Below the pieces are notes generated by a model that was not told where the DNA came from, did not search any database, and was given only the letters and a program-made list of their open reading frames with translations. Source: Firmicutes bacterium UBA6113 (GTDB lineage Bacteria > Bacillota > Clostridia > Tissierellales > Sedimentibacteraceae). From it: DNA of 64,000 nucleotides. A program made the translations under genes and the position numbers. The stretch's first letter is position 1, and each line of letters starts with the position of its first letter. Where the stretch lies: assembly GCA_002422545.1 (NCBI GenBank), contig DIWF01000039.1:1-64000 (forward strand), in the 5' to 3' direction. Of this stretch, positions 42,176 through 50,524 are shown piece after piece.

Positions 42176-43117
42176 ATGAGGCATATTTTTATAATTAATC
42201 CTGTTGCTGGCAAAGGCAGATCTCAGTCTGAAATTGCAAGCAACATCAATGCTCTGTTAAAAAACAGGGAAATACAGTATGAAATTTATTATACCAGGTT
42301 CAAAGGTGATGTTAAGCCATTTATTGACAGCAAGTGCATGGACAAGTCTCCTGTGGTATTTTACGCATGCGGCGGAGACGGAACCCTCCATGAGGTCATA
42401 AACGCAGCTGTTTCTTACGAACATGCAAGTGTGGGAGTGATTCCCTGCGGTTCCGGAAATGATTTCGTGAAAAACTTCAACAACCATTATCTTTTTGGTG
42501 ATATTGAAGCTCAGGTATCAGGCGAAACAGTGAAGATAGACATGATAAAAGCACAAAACGAATATGCTGTTTCCGTATGCAACATAGGATTTGATGCTGA
42601 TGCGGCATTCAACATGCACAAGTTTAAAAAAATCCCGTTTATAACAGGCTCCGGATGCTATATTCTTTCTGTTTTATACTGTTTGCTAAAAAGACTCGGC
42701 AAGAAACTGAAAGTAGTCCTTGATGATGACTACACATTTGAAGGAACATTTCTTCTTGGAGTTGCAGCTAATGGACATTCCTATGGAGGAGGCTATAAAT
42801 GTGCTCCAAAAGCTTTAATTAATGATGGAGTCATAGATATTTGTTTTGTAAATAAAATGTCGAGATTTAAGATTTTAGGTCTTATAGGAAGTTACAAAAA
42901 TGGAACGCATCTGGAAAACGAGAAACTTAAAGACTTCATCACATACAAAAAATGCAAATCTTTGAAAATCATAAGTCAGGAATCAATCAACCTTTGCGTT
43001 GACGGTGAAAATTATATATTTGAAGAACTTGATTTTGAAATTATTCCTGAATCACTAAATTTCCGCCTTCCAAAGGGAATTACGATTCAAGGATCAATAC
43101 TTGAAAATGCACTATAA
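42176..43117 (+). CDS. Diacylglycerol/lipid kinase family protein
   Basis: A 313-residue DagK/YegS-type lipid kinase. It has FIINPVAGKGRS at the N-terminus, the nucleotide motif YACGGDGTLHEVINA, PCGSGNDFVKN, then VCNIGFDADAA and ANGHSYGGGY. It may recycle diacylglycerol to phosphatidic acid, but YegS-like substrates vary. Start ATG at 42176 follows CAGGAGGATCTT; an in-frame codon at 42161 is upstream of the ribosome site. Confidence 0.9.
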   Translation: MRHIFIINPVAGKGRSQSEIASNINALLKNREIQYEIYYTRFKGDVKPFIDSKCMDKSPVVFYACGGDGTLHEVINAAVSYEHASVGVIPCGSGNDFVKNFNNHYLFGDIEAQVSGETVKIDMIKAQNEYAVSVCNIGFDADAAFNMHKFKKIPFITGSGCYILSVLYCLLKRLGKKLKVVLDDDYTFEGTFLLGVAANGHSYGGGYKCAPKALINDGVIDICFVNKMSRFKILGLIGSYKNGTHLENEKLKDFITYKKCKSLKIISQESINLCVDGENYIFEELDFEIIPESLNFRLPKGITIQGSILENAL

Positions 43118-43148
43118 AAAAGACGATTCTTAATTGAATCGTCTTTTT
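43116..43148. terminator. Bidirectional terminator
   Basis: AAAAAGACGATTC and GAATCGTCTTTTT arms around TTAATT lie between convergent dagK-type and queT genes. Confidence 0.92.
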
Positions 43149-43160
43149 ATTTATGATTTA

Positions 43161-43685
43161 CTAATTGATTGAAAGTCTTTCGGTCAAAGCTGAATTTTTC
43201 ATCACAGCATTTACAACCTGTGTTCCTACAAGTGTCACAACCACAAATTCTCCTATTGCCACATACATGGCATTTAACAAGAACGGTGTCTGGAACAGAT
43301 ATGTGAGCTCAAGTCCAACAAAGACAGCATTTGATATAACAGGTCCCAAACTTGCCAGGTACATTGATTTTCTATTGTAACCAAAAGTTTTTCTTATAGC
43401 TGCAATATACAATATTGCAACCAGTGTCGCAAATGAACCAACAACAACGTCAATTACCCCCAGAGGGCTTGTGAAGTTAGCCAATATGCATCCAAGAACA
43501 AGTCCCAGACCATATCTTGGCTCAATAAACGCGAAAAGCACCAATATTTCAGATACTCTAAACTGTACCTGTCCATAGCTCATAAATGCAAAAGCATAAG
43601 TAAGCGCTGCATAGGCTGCCGCTATGAGAGCAGTGTGTGTTAAAAATTTTAAATTGTTTTTTCCATTGTTATTATTTTTTCCCAT
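43161..43685 (-). CDS. queT: QueT-family queuosine precursor ECF transporter substrate subunit
   Basis: A 174-residue membrane protein with about five helices (ALIAAAYAALTYAFAFMSYG, then QVQFRVSEILVLFAF, GLVLGCILANFTSPLG). It is the S-component that captures preQ1 or a related queuosine precursor and works with the shared EcfA1-EcfA2-EcfT module encoded at 45530-47998. The ATG at 43685 follows AAAGGAGT; the longer frame to 43793 reads through the riboswitch. Controlled by the upstream preQ1-type riboswitch. Confidence 0.9.
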   Translation of the reverse strand: MGKNNNNGKNNLKFLTHTALIAAAYAALTYAFAFMSYGQVQFRVSEILVLFAFIEPRYGLGLVLGCILANFTSPLGVIDVVVGSFATLVAILYIAAIRKTFGYNRKSMYLASLGPVISNAVFVGLELTYLFQTPFLLNAMYVAIGEFVVVTLVGTQVVNAVMKNSALTERLSIN

Positions 43686-43725
43686 TAAAAAAACTCCTTT
43701 CGAATAAAAGATTCTCGGAGTCACT
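43686..43725 (-). promoter_or_regulatory. queT expression platform hairpin
   Basis: ACTCC and GGAGT (43717-43721 with 43693-43697) plus GAAT/ATTC pair, which hides the AAAGGAGT ribosome site. The stem is followed by seven T before the ATG, so it could stop either translation or transcription. Confidence 0.6.
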
Positions 43726-43732
43726 AAAAAAA

Positions 43733-43767
43733 CCTTGATTTTTAAAGTGGGTGCCAAGAAAACACTT
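43733..43767 (-). promoter_or_regulatory. preQ1-I-type riboswitch aptamer
   Basis: On the minus strand AAGTG-loop-CACTT (43763-43767 with 43745-43749) forms P1. The loop, TTTTCTTGGCACC, pairs through CTTG with CAAG (43755-43758 with 43734-43737) after the A-rich linker TAAAAAT. This H-type pseudoknot with CACC and an A-rich tail is the class I preQ1 architecture. Position upstream of queT agrees. Called by eye. Confidence 0.75.
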
Positions 43768-43791
43768 GGAGATTCTGCAAGCAGAACCTCC
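43768..43791 (-). terminator. Hairpin after rpsI
   Basis: An 11-bp stem GGAGGTTCTGC-TT-GCAGAATCTCC (one G-U pair) follows the rpsI stop. The downstream AAGTGTTTT is only weakly T-rich and begins the riboswitch. Confidence 0.6.
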
Positions 43792-43808
43792 ATTGTATAT
43801 AATTTTTA

Positions 43809-44198
43809 TTATCTCTTGCTGAACTGTGAAGCTCTTCTTGCTTTTTTCAAACCGTATTTCTTTCTTTCTTTCATTCTTGAATCTCTAGTTAAGAATCCGG
43901 CTTTTTTAAGTATTGGTCTTAATTCTCCATCTACCTGAAGAAGTGCTCTTGAAATACCGTGTCTGATTGCTCCGGCTTGGCCAGTGTATCCGCCGCCTTT
44001 AACATTAACCAATACATCATACTGTCCTAATGTGTCAGTAATCACCATTGGTTCTCTAACGATAGTTCTTAAAGTTTCATACTTGATGTAATCTTCCAAA
44101 TCTCTCTTGTTTATATTGATTTTTCCAGTTCCTGGAACTAATCTTACTCTAGCAATTGCGCTTTTTCTTCTGCCTGTTCCTCTGTATTGTACGTTCAT
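43809..44198 (-). CDS. rpsI: Ribosomal protein S9
   Basis: A 129-residue small-subunit protein (YRGTGRRKSAIARVRLVPG, then the conserved C-terminal KKYGLKKARRASQFSKR whose tail contacts P-site tRNA). Follows rplM by 20 bases in the standard rplM-rpsI pair. RBS GGAGGACGATTAA. Confidence 0.98.
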   Translation of the reverse strand: MNVQYRGTGRRKSAIARVRLVPGTGKININKRDLEDYIKYETLRTIVREPMVITDTLGQYDVLVNVKGGGYTGQAGAIRHGISRALLQVDGELRPILKKAGFLTRDSRMKERKKYGLKKARRASQFSKR

Positions 44199-44218
44199 TT
44201 AATCGTCCTCCTCCCTAA

Positions 44219-44647
44219 TTAAAACTCGTATACTTGTGGTTTCTGAGCTTGGTTTTCATGCTCTGGACCAGCGTATACTTTAAGTTTCTTCAACATTTGT
44301 CTTCCAAGGCTGTTTTTTGGAAGCATTCCTTTTACTGCAAGATAAAGAGGTTGAGTCGGTTTATCCTGGAATAAGTTTCTGTAAGGAGTTTCCTTCAATC
44401 CACCTGGATATAGAGAGTGGTGTCTGTATAATTTCTGATCTAATTTCTTACCTGTCAATACAACTTTTTCAGCATTTACTACTATAACAAAGTCTCCTGT
44501 ATCAACGCTTGGTGTATATATTGCTTTATGTTTACCTCTTAAAAGTTTAGCAACTTCAGTTGCGAGTCTACCTAAAGTTTTTCCTTCGGCATCTATAACA
44601 TACCATGCCCTTTCAACTTCATTAGGTTTAGCCAAGAAGCTTTTCAT
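44219..44647 (-). CDS. rplM: Ribosomal protein L13
   Basis: A 142-residue large-subunit protein (KSFLAKPNEVERAWYVIDA, GRLATEVAKLLRGKHK, VKGMLPKNSLGRQML). The ATG at 44647 follows CAGGAGGAAACAAG; the frame continues to 44671 without need. Own promoter and leader upstream. Confidence 0.98.
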   Translation of the reverse strand: MKSFLAKPNEVERAWYVIDAEGKTLGRLATEVAKLLRGKHKAIYTPSVDTGDFVIVVNAEKVVLTGKKLDQKLYRHHSLYPGGLKETPYRNLFQDKPTQPLYLAVKGMLPKNSLGRQMLKKLKVYAGPEHENQAQKPQVYEF

Positions 44648-44698
44648 CTTGTTTCCTCCTGTAATTTTCAATATTAAAATTTGTATATCAATCTATTC

Positions 44699-44753
44699 AA
44701 AAAACCTAACTCCGGGGCATTGGACCGGTTTTTCTTTGCATTTCATACCTAGG
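44699..44753 (-). promoter_or_regulatory. Probable L13 leader RNA
   Basis: The leader starts CCTAGG, contains TGCAAAGAAAAACCGG, then CCCCGGAGTTAGG and six T. CCTA/TAGG and CCGG/CCGG stems enclose AATG. It resembles the Firmicutes L13 leader, assigned from memory. Confidence 0.6.
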
Positions 44754-44755
44754 AT

Positions 44756-44784
44756 ATTTTATATTACCTAGCATTAAATGTCAA
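44756..44784 (-). promoter_or_regulatory. Promoter of rplM-rpsI
   Basis: On the minus strand, TTGACA (complement of 44779-44784), 17-bp spacer, TAAAAT (complement of 44756-44761). Confidence 0.8.
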
Positions 44785-44792
44785 GACCTTTT

Positions 44793-45536
44793 TTATATTT
44801 TATAATTGACACTTAATAAAAACAAACCTTCCGGTGCTGCTGTTTGTCCCAGAAGGGCTCTTTCTGTTGTTTCAAGGGCATTTTCTATGCATGATGTTTC
44901 TTTTAAACCCTTGCCTACATCAATCAATGTTCCTGCTATTATTCTCACCATGTTATACAGAAATCCGCTTCCTGTCACATAAAGTTTTATGAGATTTCCT
45001 TCTCTTTCAATCCTTGTTTCATATACAGTCCTTACGGTTGTCTTTGCCTGTGAACCGGCTGCCATGAACGCTCTGAAGTCATGAGTGCCCACAATCATCT
45101 TAAAAGCTTCCTCCATTTTGTCCACATCAAGTATTGAAGGAACAAATGCTGTATAGTTTCTGTAAAAGGGGTTTCCCACTCTGCTGCTGTATATTTGATA
45201 CATGTATGTCTTGTCATGAGCGTCAAAGCGTGAATTAAATTCCAATGGAACATCAACACTATCAAGAATGCTTATGTCATGGGGCAAATTTGCATTGAGG
45301 GCAATTTTTATTTTTTGTTCTTCTATTCTTGTGTCAGCCCTGAAGTTTGCTACTTGCCCAAGAGCATGAACTCCGCTGTCAGTCCTTCCGGAGCCTGTGA
45401 GTTCTATTTGCTGCTTCATAACCCTTGAAGCAGCTTTTTCTATTACTTCCTGGATTCCGATGCCGTTTGTCTGCGTCTGCCATCCGTTGTAGTTTGTGCC
45501 GTCATAGGCCACAGTTAATTTAATGTTTCTTACCAT
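44793..45536 (-). CDS. truA: tRNA pseudouridine synthase A
   Basis: A 247-residue enzyme forming pseudouridine at positions 38-40 of tRNAs. It has KLTVAYDGTNYNGWQTQTNG, the catalytic Asp motif GSGRTDSGVHALGQVANF, and the C-terminal GSGFLYNMVRIIAGTLIDVG. It overlaps ecfT by 7 bases and is last in ecfA1-ecfA2-ecfT-truA. Confidence 0.97.
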   Translation of the reverse strand: MVRNIKLTVAYDGTNYNGWQTQTNGIGIQEVIEKAASRVMKQQIELTGSGRTDSGVHALGQVANFRADTRIEEQKIKIALNANLPHDISILDSVDVPLEFNSRFDAHDKTYMYQIYSSRVGNPFYRNYTAFVPSILDVDKMEEAFKMIVGTHDFRAFMAAGSQAKTTVRTVYETRIEREGNLIKLYVTGSGFLYNMVRIIAGTLIDVGKGLKETSCIENALETTERALLGQTAAPEGLFLLSVNYKI

Positions 45537-46327
45537 ATTTTCAATGCGATTACAGCTGCAAAATAAACAATAAAAATAAATGATGCAGCATAATCTCCCT
45601 TAGATATTTTCAGCTGTCTCATGCGTGTTCTGTTTTCTCCGCCTCTGTAACATCTTGCTTCCATTGCCATTGCCAGTTCATCAGCCCTTCTGAATGCACT
45701 TATGAACAGCGGCACCAAAAGAGGTACCAGATTTTTTGCCCTGCTCATAATGTTTCCGCTTTCAAAATCGGCTCCCCTTGATTTCTGAGCCTTCATTATT
45801 TTTTCAGTTTCTTCCATGAGTGTTGGAATGAAACGAAGTGCTATTGTCATCATCATTGCAAGCTCATGAGCCGGAAGTCCGAACCTTTTAAATGGTTTCA
45901 AAAGACTTTCTATACCGTCTGTCAGAATAATCGGCGATGTTGTAAGCGTGAGAAGCGATGTGCCCATTATTAAAAGTGTAAGTCTTATGGCCATGAAACC
46001 TGCCTGTTTCAAACCTTCTTCTGTTACCTTGATAAATCCGACCTGGAAAATTATTCTTCCCGGTGTCATGAGGAGATTGATAACAAATGTTATAATTATT
46101 ATCATGAGTATGGGCCTTAAGCCCTTAATTACAAACTTTACAGGCACTTTTGATATTGTAATGGCAGCTGTGAGAAACACAGCAACTATAATATATGTCG
46201 AAAAACTGTCAATCAGGAACAAGGAAACCAAAAATGCCAGAGTGATTATTATTTTAACCCTGGGGTCAAGATCGTGAACAGGTGATTCGACAGGATAATG
46301 CTGTCCTATGGTTAAATTCTTAAACAT
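45530..46327 (-). CDS. ecfT: Energy-coupling factor transporter transmembrane protein EcfT
   Basis: A 265-residue membrane protein with about six helices and a long cytoplasmic coupling region. The coupling motifs that dock on the ATPases are KSRGADF and EARCYRGG. It links EcfA1/EcfA2 to vitamin or precursor-binding S-components such as QueT. Overlaps ecfA2 by 8 bases. Confidence 0.95.
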   Translation of the reverse strand: MFKNLTIGQHYPVESPVHDLDPRVKIIITLAFLVSLFLIDSFSTYIIVAVFLTAAITISKVPVKFVIKGLRPILMIIIITFVINLLMTPGRIIFQVGFIKVTEEGLKQAGFMAIRLTLLIMGTSLLTLTTSPIILTDGIESLLKPFKRFGLPAHELAMMMTIALRFIPTLMEETEKIMKAQKSRGADFESGNIMSRAKNLVPLLVPLFISAFRRADELAMAMEARCYRGGENRTRMRQLKISKGDYAASFIFIVYFAAVIALKIW

Positions 46328-47180
46328 AATTCCTCCTCACTTCCTTGAGTATTTCTTCCTTGGCTTCTTCCACAGTGAGTATATCAGGCCTTATGTTAAA
46401 TCCTCTTTTTCTTAATTCATTGACGATTTCTGCCACCTGAGGAACTCCAAGTCCGATTTTTTTAAGTTCTTCAGACTGGGAATAAATTTCCTTTGGAGTT
46501 CCCTGCATGTGTATTTTGCCCTTGTACAGTACTATTACTCTGTTTACAAGCTTGGCAATGTCTTCCATGCTGTGGGAAACAAGTACAACAGTCACATTTG
46601 CTTTTTTGTGAAGTTTTTTTATCTGTTCGAAAATTTCATTTCTTCCTGCAGGATCAAGACCTGCTGTTGGTTCATCAAGTATGAGATAATCAGGTTTCAT
46701 TGCCAAAACACCTGCTATGGCAACTCTTCTTTTTTGTCCTCCTGAAAGGTCAAATGGTGATTCATCCTTTATGCTTTTATAGTTAAACCCCACAAGTTCC
46801 AGGGCTTCCTTAACTCTTTTTTCTGTTTCTTCTTCTGAAAGGTTTAAATTCATGGGTCCGAAAGCAACATCCTTTGCAACCGTCTCTTCAAACAGCTGGT
46901 ATTCCGGATACTGAAAAACCAGGCCAACAGTCTGGCGAATTTTGCTTAATTTTTTCTTGTCTTCTCCTACAACTATGTCATTGACAATTATTTTTCCGTC
47001 TGATGGCTTTTCCAGACCGTTTAAAAGCTGTATGAGCGTAGACTTACCGGATCCAGTGTGTCCGATTACTCCCAGAAAATCCCCTTCCTTTATTTCCAGG
47101 TTAATTTCATCAAGAGCAACGGTCATGAAAGGTGTTCCTTCGCTGTAGATATATTTTATGTTTTCTGCTTTTATTGACAT
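46320..47180 (-). CDS. ecfA2: Energy-coupling factor ATPase EcfA2
   Basis: A 286-residue ABC ATPase with Walker A GHTGSGKST, signature LSGGQKRRVAIAG and Walker B YLILDEPTAGLDPAGR. The C-terminal extension (GVPQVAEIVNELRKRG) is typical of Ecf ATPases. It pairs with EcfA1. Overlaps ecfA1 by 10 bases. Confidence 0.95.
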   Translation of the reverse strand: MSIKAENIKYIYSEGTPFMTVALDEINLEIKEGDFLGVIGHTGSGKSTLIQLLNGLEKPSDGKIIVNDIVVGEDKKKLSKIRQTVGLVFQYPEYQLFEETVAKDVAFGPMNLNLSEEETEKRVKEALELVGFNYKSIKDESPFDLSGGQKRRVAIAGVLAMKPDYLILDEPTAGLDPAGRNEIFEQIKKLHKKANVTVVLVSHSMEDIAKLVNRVIVLYKGKIHMQGTPKEIYSQSEELKKIGLGVPQVAEIVNELRKRGFNIRPDILTVEEAKEEILKEVRRNYV

Positions 47181-47998
47181 AACAAATCCACCAAATCCTT
47201 TACATTTATTATATCAGGTGGTATATTAAGACCTTCCTTGGCAAGTTCCTGTGCAAGCTCAGTGACTTGCGGAACATCAAGTCCGAATTTTTTTATTGCT
47301 TCAATATTTTTAAAAACGTCTTTAGGAGTACCATCCAATTTTATATTTCCCTTGTCCATTATTACAACCCTGTCTGCAAGCACTGCCTCATCCATGTAAT
47401 GGGTTATAAGAAGTATTGTCTTGCCCTGAGCGTCCAGTTTCTTCAGTGTGTCCATTACTTCTTTCCTGCCTGAAGGATCAAGCATTGCTGTCGGTTCATC
47501 AAGTATTATGCAGTCAGAATTAAGAGCAAGAACGCCAGCTATGGCAATTCTCTGCTTTTGTCCCCCGGACAACAGATGCGGCGGCCTTTTCCTGTATTCA
47601 TACATTCCAACGGCATTCAAGGCATCATCCACTCTTCTTCTAATTTCAGAAGATTCAACCCCTTGATTTTCAGGTCCGAATGCAATGTCTTCCTCAACAA
47701 TTGTTGCAACAAGCTGGTTGTCAGGATTTTGAAAAACCATTCCAGCTGCCTGTCTTATGTCCCAGAGCTTTGAATCATCAGCTGTATCCATTCCCTTGAC
47801 ATAAATTTTTCCTTCTGTTGGAAGAAGTATGGAATTTATTAATTTTGCCAGAGTTGACTTGCCTGAACCGTTGTGACCGATTATGGCAGTGAACTCGCCT
47901 TTTTTGATATTGAGACTGCAGCCGTCAACGGCATAGTCCGTATCTTCCTTACTGTATTTAAACTTGACATTTTCAATTTTAATTATGTAATCGTCCAT
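47171..47998 (-). CDS. ecfA1: Energy-coupling factor ATPase EcfA1
   Basis: A 275-residue ABC ATPase: Walker A GHNGSGKST, Q-loop VFQNPDNQLVA, signature LSGGQKQRIAIAG, Walker B CIILDEPTAMLDPSGR. The ATG at 47998 follows CAGGTGTATG; a longer frame to 48058 runs into the promoter. First gene of the ECF operon. In many Firmicutes it follows rplQ directly; here about 7.5 kb separates them. Confidence 0.95.
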   Translation of the reverse strand: MDDYIIKIENVKFKYSKEDTDYAVDGCSLNIKKGEFTAIIGHNGSGKSTLAKLINSILLPTEGKIYVKGMDTADDSKLWDIRQAAGMVFQNPDNQLVATIVEEDIAFGPENQGVESSEIRRRVDDALNAVGMYEYRKRPPHLLSGGQKQRIAIAGVLALNSDCIILDEPTAMLDPSGRKEVMDTLKKLDAQGKTILLITHYMDEAVLADRVVIMDKGNIKLDGTPKDVFKNIEAIKKFGLDVPQVTELAQELAKEGLNIPPDIINVKDLVDLLCQ

Positions 47999-48041
47999 CA
48001 TACACCTGTATTCATTAAATTGTGCGTCACTTCGCATTATG

Positions 48042-48070
48042 ATAATATCATCAATCACATAATTTTACAA
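48042..48070 (-). promoter_or_regulatory. Promoter of the ecfA1-ecfA2-ecfT-truA operon
   Basis: On the minus strand, TTGTAA (complement of 48065-48070), 17-bp spacer, TATTAT (complement of 48042-48047). A weak hairpin TTCAAAC/GTTTGAA (48091-48117) ends the upstream operon. Confidence 0.7.
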
Positions 48071-48129
48071 CAGTAATTTTAATCCCGCAATTCAAACTTA
48101 ACGTAAAATTGTTTGAAATTTAAGGAAAT

Positions 48130-49188
48130 CTAAAGCAATCCACATTCAATGTGTTTAGATTTTGTCAGTTCAAAATAAAATTCTTCTGTGAAATCAGCAC
48201 AGTAAATTTTGCTTTTGAAATTTATGGTCCTGATTTTTTTATATAGATTATCTGCAGGGTCATCAGAGGAAATTCCTATGACGAACATTTTGTAATTTTT
48301 TTTGATAATCTGGGCTATTTGGTTTAAAAAGCAGCTGTAGTATTCCATATTTCCTTCTAAAGAATAAAAAAAAGAAAGCATGGGGAAATCAAGCTCTTTT
48401 CCTTCCTCCGGGATTTCTATGTACCCAAGAATTCCAGAAACAAATGAAAATTTCTGAATCATTTTTATTGTCCTTGAATATCCCTTCACTATGTACTGCT
48501 TAAATCCTTTTTGGTTCCACAATGCTCCGAAGGCAAGTATTTCTCCTCTTTTTTCCAAGATGTAACAATCATCAAGACTAAGTCCGTAAAATTCCGTAAT
48601 ATTATTTATGACCGGTGAAAAATTATATTTCATCCCTTCTCTTCTTAAAAATTGATGAACATTTTCTAGGTCATCACAGTTTATGCTTCTGAAAGTTAAG
48701 CCTTTAGGAAGACTATTTTTAAATATTTTTGGATTGATTATGTATGTGGTATAATTGCACAAAGGCACCAGCTCAGGAATAAAGCTTCTTTTTTTATAAA
48801 ACATTTTTTCTGTTGCTTCATTGCCGGACAAAAAAGAACAAAGATAAATACTTAAGCCTTGTTTTTCAATAAAGTCAACTACATTCATCCAGTTTATCAC
48901 ACCACTATAATCATTTCTTTTTCTTATTCCTCCTACATATCCTGCGGTCACACTTTTTCCGTCAACATTGTAACAGCCCGGAATGCAGGCTGCCTGGAAC
49001 GCAATTTTCCCTTCCTTGTCCCTTATGATGGCAATTTTTGATTCTTTGTTTTCTTTTTTGTAGGATTCAAAAGCATTTGGCCTTCTTGTATATACTAGTT
49101 CAATAATTCCACCGGATGATTCTGATTCGATTATTTCAAGCATTTCAACGCCGTCTTCTATACCGGCTTCTTCAACCTTGTTTATCAT
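48130..49188 (-). CDS. GNAT-like acyltransferase, last gene of the radical SAM operon
   Basis: A 352-residue soluble protein. The first half reads as a GNAT fold (ACIPGCYNVDGKSVTAGYVGG as core strands, then a helix and KMFYKKRSFIPEL), with some resemblance to the GNAT at 7036-8115. The second half (from about 190) may be a second GNAT-like domain (ILEKRGEILAFGALWNQ). The usual acetyl-CoA loop is not clear-cut, so activity is uncertain. It overlaps the fourth radical SAM gene by 4 bases, indicating coupled translation and a shared pathway. Confidence 0.7.
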   Translation of the reverse strand: MINKVEEAGIEDGVEMLEIIESESSGGIIELVYTRRPNAFESYKKENKESKIAIIRDKEGKIAFQAACIPGCYNVDGKSVTAGYVGGIRKRNDYSGVINWMNVVDFIEKQGLSIYLCSFLSGNEATEKMFYKKRSFIPELVPLCNYTTYIINPKIFKNSLPKGLTFRSINCDDLENVHQFLRREGMKYNFSPVINNITEFYGLSLDDCYILEKRGEILAFGALWNQKGFKQYIVKGYSRTIKMIQKFSFVSGILGYIEIPEEGKELDFPMLSFFYSLEGNMEYYSCFLNQIAQIIKKNYKMFVIGISSDDPADNLYKKIRTINFKSKIYCADFTEEFYFELTKSKHIECGLL

Positions 49189-50456
49189 ATATTTCCCTCA
49201 TCCATGTTTTCTCCAATAGGAATACCAAAGCGTTTGTCCACTTCAAAATGAAAAAGAATGTTTTGATACCAGTACACCATGTTTATGAGAGGTTTCTTTG
49301 CGCGCCTTGATAAGGTGATTCCTCTTTTTAATATGGATAGGAATGTATAATATTTCTTCTTGTAAGTCCTGCAGAGATTTTTAAGCTCCGTATCTGATAC
49401 AAGCTTCGGCATAAATGAGATTGTGCCGAATGTGTATCCTTTTTCAAGCCACCATTTTTCATGGAACAGCCGTCCTTCCTCCAGAAATCGTTCATATGTT
49501 TCCGTTCCCGGAAAAGCCAAAAGATGATTGAAGGCAGTGACAAAAAACTCATGATGATTGCAAAATTCAAGATTCTTTCTGAAGCTTTCTTCATCGTCAT
49601 AGTCAAAACCAAATACAAAACTTGCATATATGCTTATGCCGCATTTGTGAATTCTTTCAACAAGCTCGTCCCTTTCACCAAGTCGAGTCGACCATGCCTT
49701 GTTCATCTGCTCCAGGTTTTTCGGGTCAATTGATTCAAAACCTATCAAAATCATTTCGCAACCGCTTTTTTTCATTAAATTTAGTATTTCTTCATCACGG
49801 GCTATGTCAAGGGTGATCTGAGTGACCCATATGATTTTAAGTTTTTCTACTTCTTTAAAAAGCTCCCTTGCAAATTCTCTGTCAGAAAAAATGCTGTCAT
49901 CCACAAAAAAATAAATTTTATTGCTGCATATTTTGATTTCTTCCACTATGTCACTTATTTTTCTGTGCATGTAATTTCCGTCGTAATATGAATGTATGGA
50001 GCAAAATTCACACAGGTGGCGGCAGCCTCTTCCTATTTCAACAAGTGAAATTGGAAGGTATTTCTTTTGTTTGTCAGCATAAATGCTTCTGTCCGGAAGA
50101 TGGTAGTCAAGGAACATTCTGCCTTCATATAAATTGCTGAAACTTTTATTTTCAATGTCAGAGAGCACTCCTGCCCACACTTCTTCAGCATTTCCCTTAA
50201 CCACTATGTCAGCATGCTGTAAAACTTCATCTTCTGCCAATGTTGCATGGTATCCTCCCATGACAACTATTTTTCCTCTTTGCTTAAATTTTGCTGCTAT
50301 TTCATATGCTCTTCTGGCCGTGTAGGTTTCAACTGTTATTGCCACCACATCGGTTTCACAATCATAATCAATGTTTTCAATGCGGTCGTCAAAAAAATTT
50401 CTTTGATATGTTTCTGGAGTGAGCTTGTTTAAGACTGCAATGGTCAATGGTTCCAT
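49185..50456 (-). CDS. B12-binding radical SAM protein, fourth tandem paralogue
   Basis: 423 residues in the open frame. The cobalamin-type Rossmann region includes VVMGGYHATLAEDE and ADIVVKGNAEE. Radical SAM cysteines are C145, C149 and C152 (IGRGCRHLCEFCSIH), followed by FFVDDSIFSDREFA and ILIGFESIDPKNLEQMNK. A WWLEKGYTFG motif is near the C-terminal third. The first in-frame ATG (50456) lacks a ribosome site. The natural start is almost certainly at 50524, but that segment is out of frame (next entry). The SAM cluster is intact. Confidence 0.8.
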   Translation of the reverse strand: MEPLTIAVLNKLTPETYQRNFFDDRIENIDYDCETDVVAITVETYTARRAYEIAAKFKQRGKIVVMGGYHATLAEDEVLQHADIVVKGNAEEVWAGVLSDIENKSFSNLYEGRMFLDYHLPDRSIYADKQKKYLPISLVEIGRGCRHLCEFCSIHSYYDGNYMHRKISDIVEEIKICSNKIYFFVDDSIFSDREFARELFKEVEKLKIIWVTQITLDIARDEEILNLMKKSGCEMILIGFESIDPKNLEQMNKAWSTRLGERDELVERIHKCGISIYASFVFGFDYDDEESFRKNLEFCNHHEFFVTAFNHLLAFPGTETYERFLEEGRLFHEKWWLEKGYTFGTISFMPKLVSDTELKNLCRTYKKKYYTFLSILKRGITLSRRAKKPLINMVYWYQNILFHFEVDKRFGIPIGENMDEGNI

Positions 50457-50524
50457 GAGCCAGGATTTTAAATATTTTTCATTTTTTTCCTGCCTATTCC
50501 AGGCAATACAAATGTTATTTTCAT
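50457..50524 (-). other. Out-of-frame N-terminus of the fourth radical SAM gene
   Basis: From the ATG at 50524, which overlaps the upstream stop as TGATG, the frame reads MKITFVLPGIGR like the other paralogues. It then hits a stop after a run of seven A (plus-strand T7 at 50482-50488). One extra A would join it to NEKYLKSWLMEPL and the main frame. This is a homopolymer indel, sequencing error or slippage site. Confidence 0.8.

Noticed and set aside
49185..50524. Calling the fourth radical SAM gene a full pseudogene
   Set aside because: Only the first dozen or so codons are out of frame; the remaining 423 codons are open with intact cluster and core motifs, so a single-base error is just as likely.
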